Shown here in pieces: positions 60,559 to 64,000 of a stretch of DNA of 64,000 nucleotides (positions within the stretch are counted from its first letter, which is position 1; every line of letters begins with the position of its first letter). A model generated the notes under the pieces. The model was given only the letters and a program-made list of their open reading frames with translations, searched no databases and was not told the origin of the DNA. The translations under genes and the position numbers were made by a program. This DNA comes from Prevotella sp. Its GTDB lineage: Bacteria; Bacteroidota; Bacteroidia; Bacteroidales; Bacteroidaceae. The stretch spans positions 1 through 64,000 of the forward strand of contig JAFVGS010000020.1 in assembly GCA_017474845.1 (NCBI GenBank), written 5' to 3'.

Positions 60559-61416
60559 ATGAAACTGAATCTTCAAAAACCACTCGTCATCTTCGACCTG
60601 GAGACGACGGGTTTGGATTTGGTCAAGGACCGTGTGATACAGATATCATATATTAAGGTGTATCCCGACGGCCGCGAGGAGCGTGGCGACCATCTCATCA
60701 ATCCCGAGAAGCCCATCGAGCCCATCATCACCCAGCTGACGGGCATCTCTGACGATGACGTGAAGGACAAGCCGACGTTCAAGCAGCTGGCCAAGGAACT
60801 GTCGGAAAAGTTCACCGGTTCGGACTTTGCGGGCTTCAACTCGAACAACTTCGACATTCCCCTACTCGCTGAGGAATTCCTGCGTGCCGGCGTGGACTTC
60901 GACTTCTCCAAGTGTCGTATGATCGATGCCTGTACCATCTTCCGCAAGATGGAACGCCGTAACCTCGCCGCCGCCTATAAGTTCTACTGTGGACGGAAGA
61001 TGGAGGAAGACTTCGAGGCTCACCGTGCCGATCAGGATACAGAAGCCACCTACCGCGTGCTGATGGGACAGCTCGACAAGTATGCTCCTGGTGCCAACGA
61101 GGATCCTGAGAAGGTGCTGGAGAACGACATGGACCAGCTGAACGAGTTCTCGAAACAGAACAAGAACGTGGACTTCGCAGGCCGCATTATCTGGGCAGAG
61201 CAGAAGGACGCTAAGGGCAATCCCCTACTCGACGCCGACGGCAAGCCCAAGATGATCGAGGTGTTCAACTTCGGTAAGCACAAGGGCCTTCCCGTGGCTG
61301 ACGTGCTGCATATCGATCCGGGCTACTACAGCTGGATCCTGTCGGGCGACTTCACATACAACACGAAGCAGGTACTGACTCGCATCCGTCTCCGCGAGGC
61401 GAAACTGAATGGGTGA
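60559..61416 (+). CDS. DnaQ-like 3'-5' exonuclease
   Basis: 285 residues. DEDDh motifs: FDLETTGLD (about 12-20), then FAGFNSNNFDIPLL (about 91-104), and HRADQDTEATYRVL (about 155-168), the last with the catalytic His. The C-terminal 90 residues (VFNFGKHKGLPVADVLHID) are a separate DNA-polymerase-III-epsilon-like tail domain seen in Bacteroidetes. It may proofread or act in repair. The end overlaps porD by 8 bp. Confidence 0.9.
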   Translation: MKLNLQKPLVIFDLETTGLDLVKDRVIQISYIKVYPDGREERGDHLINPEKPIEPIITQLTGISDDDVKDKPTFKQLAKELSEKFTGSDFAGFNSNNFDIPLLAEEFLRAGVDFDFSKCRMIDACTIFRKMERRNLAAAYKFYCGRKMEEDFEAHRADQDTEATYRVLMGQLDKYAPGANEDPEKVLENDMDQLNEFSKQNKNVDFAGRIIWAEQKDAKGNPLLDADGKPKMIEVFNFGKHKGLPVADVLHIDPGYYSWILSGDFTYNTKQVLTRIRLREAKLNG

Positions 61417-62350
61417 ACAGGTGAAAAATTGGAGATCTTTAAAAAAAAGTGTATTGGTGGGGAGTCTTTCACTTCTTCACCTTTTCACTTTTTCACCTTT
61501 ACATGCCCAGGAACTCCAGGCACGTATCAACATCAACCATAGCAAGATCCAGGGTACGGACGTCAGCGTGTTTGAGAATCTGCAGCAGACCCTCGAGCAG
61601 TTCGTCAACGAGCGGCAATGGACTGATCTGCAGTTCCAGAAGAACGAGCGCATCACGTGTAACTTCAACATCACGGTGGATAAGTACGTCAAGGAAGACA
61701 ACCGCTTCGAGTGTACTGCCCTCATTCAGGCCAATCGTCCGGTCTACAACTCTGCCTACACCTCTACCTTATATAATAATAAGGACGAGAACTTCCATTT
61801 CAACTTCGCTCAGTTCGACCAGCTGAACTATAACGACGAGACGATAGTCAACCAGCTGACGGCGCTCTTCGCCTACTATGCCTACCTGATCATCGGCCTC
61901 GACCTTGACAGCTTTGCGCCGATGGGCGGCACGGACATCCTGCAGAAGTGCATGTATCTGGTGAACAATGCCCAGGATCTGGGATTCCCTGGCTGGAAGA
62001 CGTTCGAGGACAGCCGTAACCGCTTTGCCATCATCAACGACTATCTCGACGAGTCGATGCGCCCCTTCCGTCAGATGCAGTACGACTACTACCGCAAGGG
62101 CCTCGATGAGATGGCCAACAATGCGGAGCGCGGAAGGACGGAGATTTCAAAAGCCCTTGACGGTCTGAAGGTAACTCACGAGAACAAACCCCTGAGTCTG
62201 TTGCCCCAGATCTGGACTGACTATAAGAAAGATGAGCTCAAGAGCATCTACAAGGGCAAGGGCACCCAGAAGGAGAAGGAACGTATCTACGACATGCTGA
62301 TGAGCATCAATGCCTCGCAGAGCAATACCTGGGAAGACATTAAAAAGTAA
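61409..62350 (+). CDS. porD: DUF4835 / type IX secretion protein PorD, signal peptide encoded by a repeat
   Basis: 313 residues. The DUF4835/PorD family is seen from ELQARININHSKIQGTD (about 35) on: TDVSVFENLQQTLEQFVNER, FTFN-type beta segments, and LNYNDETIVNQLTALFAYYAY (from about 141, YNDE and FAYYAYL as keys). It is a periplasmic protein of the Bacteroidetes secretion machinery. The signal peptide core SLSLLHLFTFSPLHAQ is encoded by a TTCACTTTTTCACC-type short repeat like those between other genes. The first codons overlap the exonuclease. In related genomes I recall coaBC between exonuclease and this gene; here it is absent. Confidence 0.85.
   Translation: MGEQVKNWRSLKKSVLVGSLSLLHLFTFSPLHAQELQARININHSKIQGTDVSVFENLQQTLEQFVNERQWTDLQFQKNERITCNFNITVDKYVKEDNRFECTALIQANRPVYNSAYTSTLYNNKDENFHFNFAQFDQLNYNDETIVNQLTALFAYYAYLIIGLDLDSFAPMGGTDILQKCMYLVNNAQDLGFPGWKTFEDSRNRFAIINDYLDESMRPFRQMQYDYYRKGLDEMANNAERGRTEISKALDGLKVTHENKPLSLLPQIWTDYKKDELKSIYKGKGTQKEKERIYDMLMSINASQSNTWEDIKK
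61460..61503. repeat. TTCACTTTTTCACC repeat encoding the PorD signal peptide
   Basis: CACTTCTTCACCTTTTCAC and following units, of the same kind as the intergenic repeats near 620-650, 3855-3885 and 4725-4750, are translated as the hydrophobic core of the PorD signal peptide. Confidence 0.65.
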
Positions 62351-62353
62351 ACC

Positions 62354-64000
62354 ATGCTTAAGTCATTATATATCAAGAACTTTACGCTGATTGATGAACT
62401 GGATATTGAACTCCATCCGGGCTTCTCTGTCATTACGGGAGAGACGGGTGCTGGTAAGAGTATCATCCTCGGAGCCATCGCCCTGCTGTTAGGTCAGAGG
62501 GCCGACTCGAAGTCCATCAAGCAGGGAGCCGACAAGTGCGTCATCGAGGCACATTTCGACCTGACGCGCTACGATATGGACGCCTTCTTCAGCGACAACG
62601 ACATCGAGAACGACGCCGAAGACTGCATTGTCCGTCGTGAACTGTTGGCATCGGGCAAGAGCCGGGCCTTCATCAACGATACCCCCGTACAGCTCTCGAT
62701 GCTCAAGGAACTGGGAGAACAGCTTGTAGACGTGCACTCCCAGCATCAGAACCTCCTGCTCAACAAACAGGACTTCCAGTTGGGTGTGGTCGATATCTTT
62801 GCCGACGACGCCAGGCAACTCGCCCAATACCAGCAGACATACAAGGAATATCATCAGGTGAAGCAACAGCTCGACGACCTCCGTGAGAGCATCGAGCGCA
62901 ACCGTCAGAACGCAGACTTCCTGCGGTTCCAATACGACGAACTGACGCAGGCCCGCCTGATGGAGGGCGAACAGGAGGAACTCGAACAACAAAGCGAAAC
63001 GATGAGCCACTCCGAAGACATCAAGAGTGCGCTCTACGAGGCCGACAACGCCCTGACTGCCGAACAGACGGGTGTTGTCACGGCCCTGCACTCCACGCTC
63101 TACGAACTGCGGAAGATCGGCGAGGTCTACCCTGCCGCTGCAGAACTCGAACAGCGCATAGACAGCTGTTACATCGAACTGAAGGACATCGCCCAGGAGG
63201 TGAGCAGCCATCTGGAGCGCATCGAATTCGACCCCGCAGAGATGGATGCCGTCAACAACCGCCTCGACAAGCTCTACGACCTCGAGAAGAAATACCACGT
63301 GGAGACCGTCGAAGAACTCATCGCCAAGCGTGACGAACTCAGTCAGCAGCTCAACAATATCGACAACAGCGACGAAGCCCTCTCCGCCCTGGAGCAGCAG
63401 CTCACAAAGCTGCAGGCCCAGGCAGAGAAAGAGGCGGACGCCCTCACAAAGCTTCGCACCAAGGCCGCCAAGCTGATTGAGGCCGAGATGCAGACCAAGC
63501 TTGTGCCGTTGGGTATGCCGAATGTCCGTTTCTCTGTCGACATCACCCGTGAGGCGTTAGGCCTGAGCGGACAAGACCGTGTGGCTTTCCTTTTCAGCGC
63601 CAACACCTCTACCCCACTCCAGCCTATCTCGCAGGTGGCCTCAGGTGGTGAAATTGCCCGTGTGATGCTCTCGCTTAAAGCGATGATCAGTGGCGCCGTC
63701 AAGCTGCCCACCATCATCTTCGACGAGATAGACACGGGTGTGAGTGGTAAGATGGCGGAGAAGATGGCCGAGATGATGCAGGAGATGGGCGACCACGGCC
63801 GTCAGGTCATCAGCATCACCCACCTGCCGCAGATCGCCGCCCTCGGTACCACCCACTACAAGGTGGAGAAACAGGAAACCGTATTTGGCACCGTCAGCAG
63901 CATGCACCAGCTCACTACCGACGAGCGCGTCCATGAGATCGCCCAGATGCTCAGCGGCAGTGACGTCAGTGCCGCCGCCATCGCCAACGCGAAACAATTA
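62354..64000 (+). CDS. recN: DNA repair protein RecN (3' partial)
   Basis: 549 codons to the window edge, about the full length of RecN (about 550), so only a few residues are missing. SMC-like ATPase: FTLIDELDIELHPGFSVITG (about 10-29) with Walker A TGETGAGKSIILG (about 28-40); two coiled-coil arms (about 160-215 and 315-375); C-terminal signature SQVASGGEIARVMLSLKAM (about 425-445) and Walker B TIIFDEIDTGVSG (about 454-466). It repairs double-strand breaks. Starts 3 bp after porD. Confidence 0.93.
   Translation, partial: MLKSLYIKNFTLIDELDIELHPGFSVITGETGAGKSIILGAIALLLGQRADSKSIKQGADKCVIEAHFDLTRYDMDAFFSDNDIENDAEDCIVRRELLASGKSRAFINDTPVQLSMLKELGEQLVDVHSQHQNLLLNKQDFQLGVVDIFADDARQLAQYQQTYKEYHQVKQQLDDLRESIERNRQNADFLRFQYDELTQARLMEGEQEELEQQSETMSHSEDIKSALYEADNALTAEQTGVVTALHSTLYELRKIGEVYPAAAELEQRIDSCYIELKDIAQEVSSHLERIEFDPAEMDAVNNRLDKLYDLEKKYHVETVEELIAKRDELSQQLNNIDNSDEALSALEQQLTKLQAQAEKEADALTKLRTKAAKLIEAEMQTKLVPLGMPNVRFSVDITREALGLSGQDRVAFLFSANTSTPLQPISQVASGGEIARVMLSLKAMISGAVKLPTIIFDEIDTGVSGKMAEKMAEMMQEMGDHGRQVISITHLPQIAALGTTHYKVEKQETVFGTVSSMHQLTTDERVHEIAQMLSGSDVSAAAIANAKQL

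Overview
The window reads as a chromosomal segment of a gut or rumen Bacteroidetes, most likely Prevotellaceae. The evidence is the BCDGEA Rnf operon, BspA-type leucine-rich repeats, DUF4835/PorD, DUF4890, DUF2027 and DUF3127 proteins, an HU-like plus 'smalltalk' pair, and the Bacteroidetes promoter (-33 TTTG, about 20 bp, -7 TAnnTTTG), which can be read upstream of many genes. No tRNA or rRNA gene was seen. Both window ends cut genes: an HU-like protein at the left and recN at the right.

Layout. 1-0.7 kb: HU-like and smalltalk genes. 0.7-10.7 kb: housekeeping block with an RNA methyltransferase, a BamA/TamA-like Omp85 protein, an MBL hydrolase, a DMP19 protein, SmpB, a MetH that lacks the activation domain, a GHL10 glycosidase-like protein and a lipoprotein. 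10.7-16.3 kb: rseC-rnfBCDGEA, an ion-pumping ferredoxin:NAD oxidoreductase. 16.4-25.7 kb: DUF2027-nadE, convergent clpC, then gyrA and a TPR protein. 25.7-29.1 kb: an AT-rich, repeat-rich island with a damaged exported protein and an AAA/PD-(D/E)XK gene. 29.1-31.6 kb: DUF4890, a divergent FtsZ and a small partner gene. 31.6-38.9 kb: a SpoIIE/HATPase sensor with a solute-binding protein, divergent from a large BspA-like surface protein. 38.9-49.2 kb: BACON lipoprotein, galE, a minus-strand operon lon-tgt-lptG-DEAD-ispE, then trmN6 and an omega-amidase. 49.2-57.6 kb: accessory region with a BT4734-type primase-like gene, a HigA-like three-gene operon, a dockerin/repeat protein with a beta-helix protein, a structured RNA-like element, a MITE-like inverted-repeat element and a 22-bp repeat array. 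57.6-64 kb: nucleoside hydrolase, DUF3127, dnaN, exonuclease, porD and recN.

The most unusual items are: the HigA-like operon with two unrecognised partners and no toxin gene; the solute-binding protein coupled to a SpoIIE phosphatase/anti-sigma-kinase fusion without any transporter; a divergent FtsZ with an altered T7 loop and an overlapping partner; the RNA-like and inverted-repeat elements at 56.2-57.2 kb; and several short dispersed repeats that have entered coding sequences (lon, the primase-like gene, the porD signal peptide, protein linkers). All assignments come from reading the sequence and from memory of the families. No database search was run.
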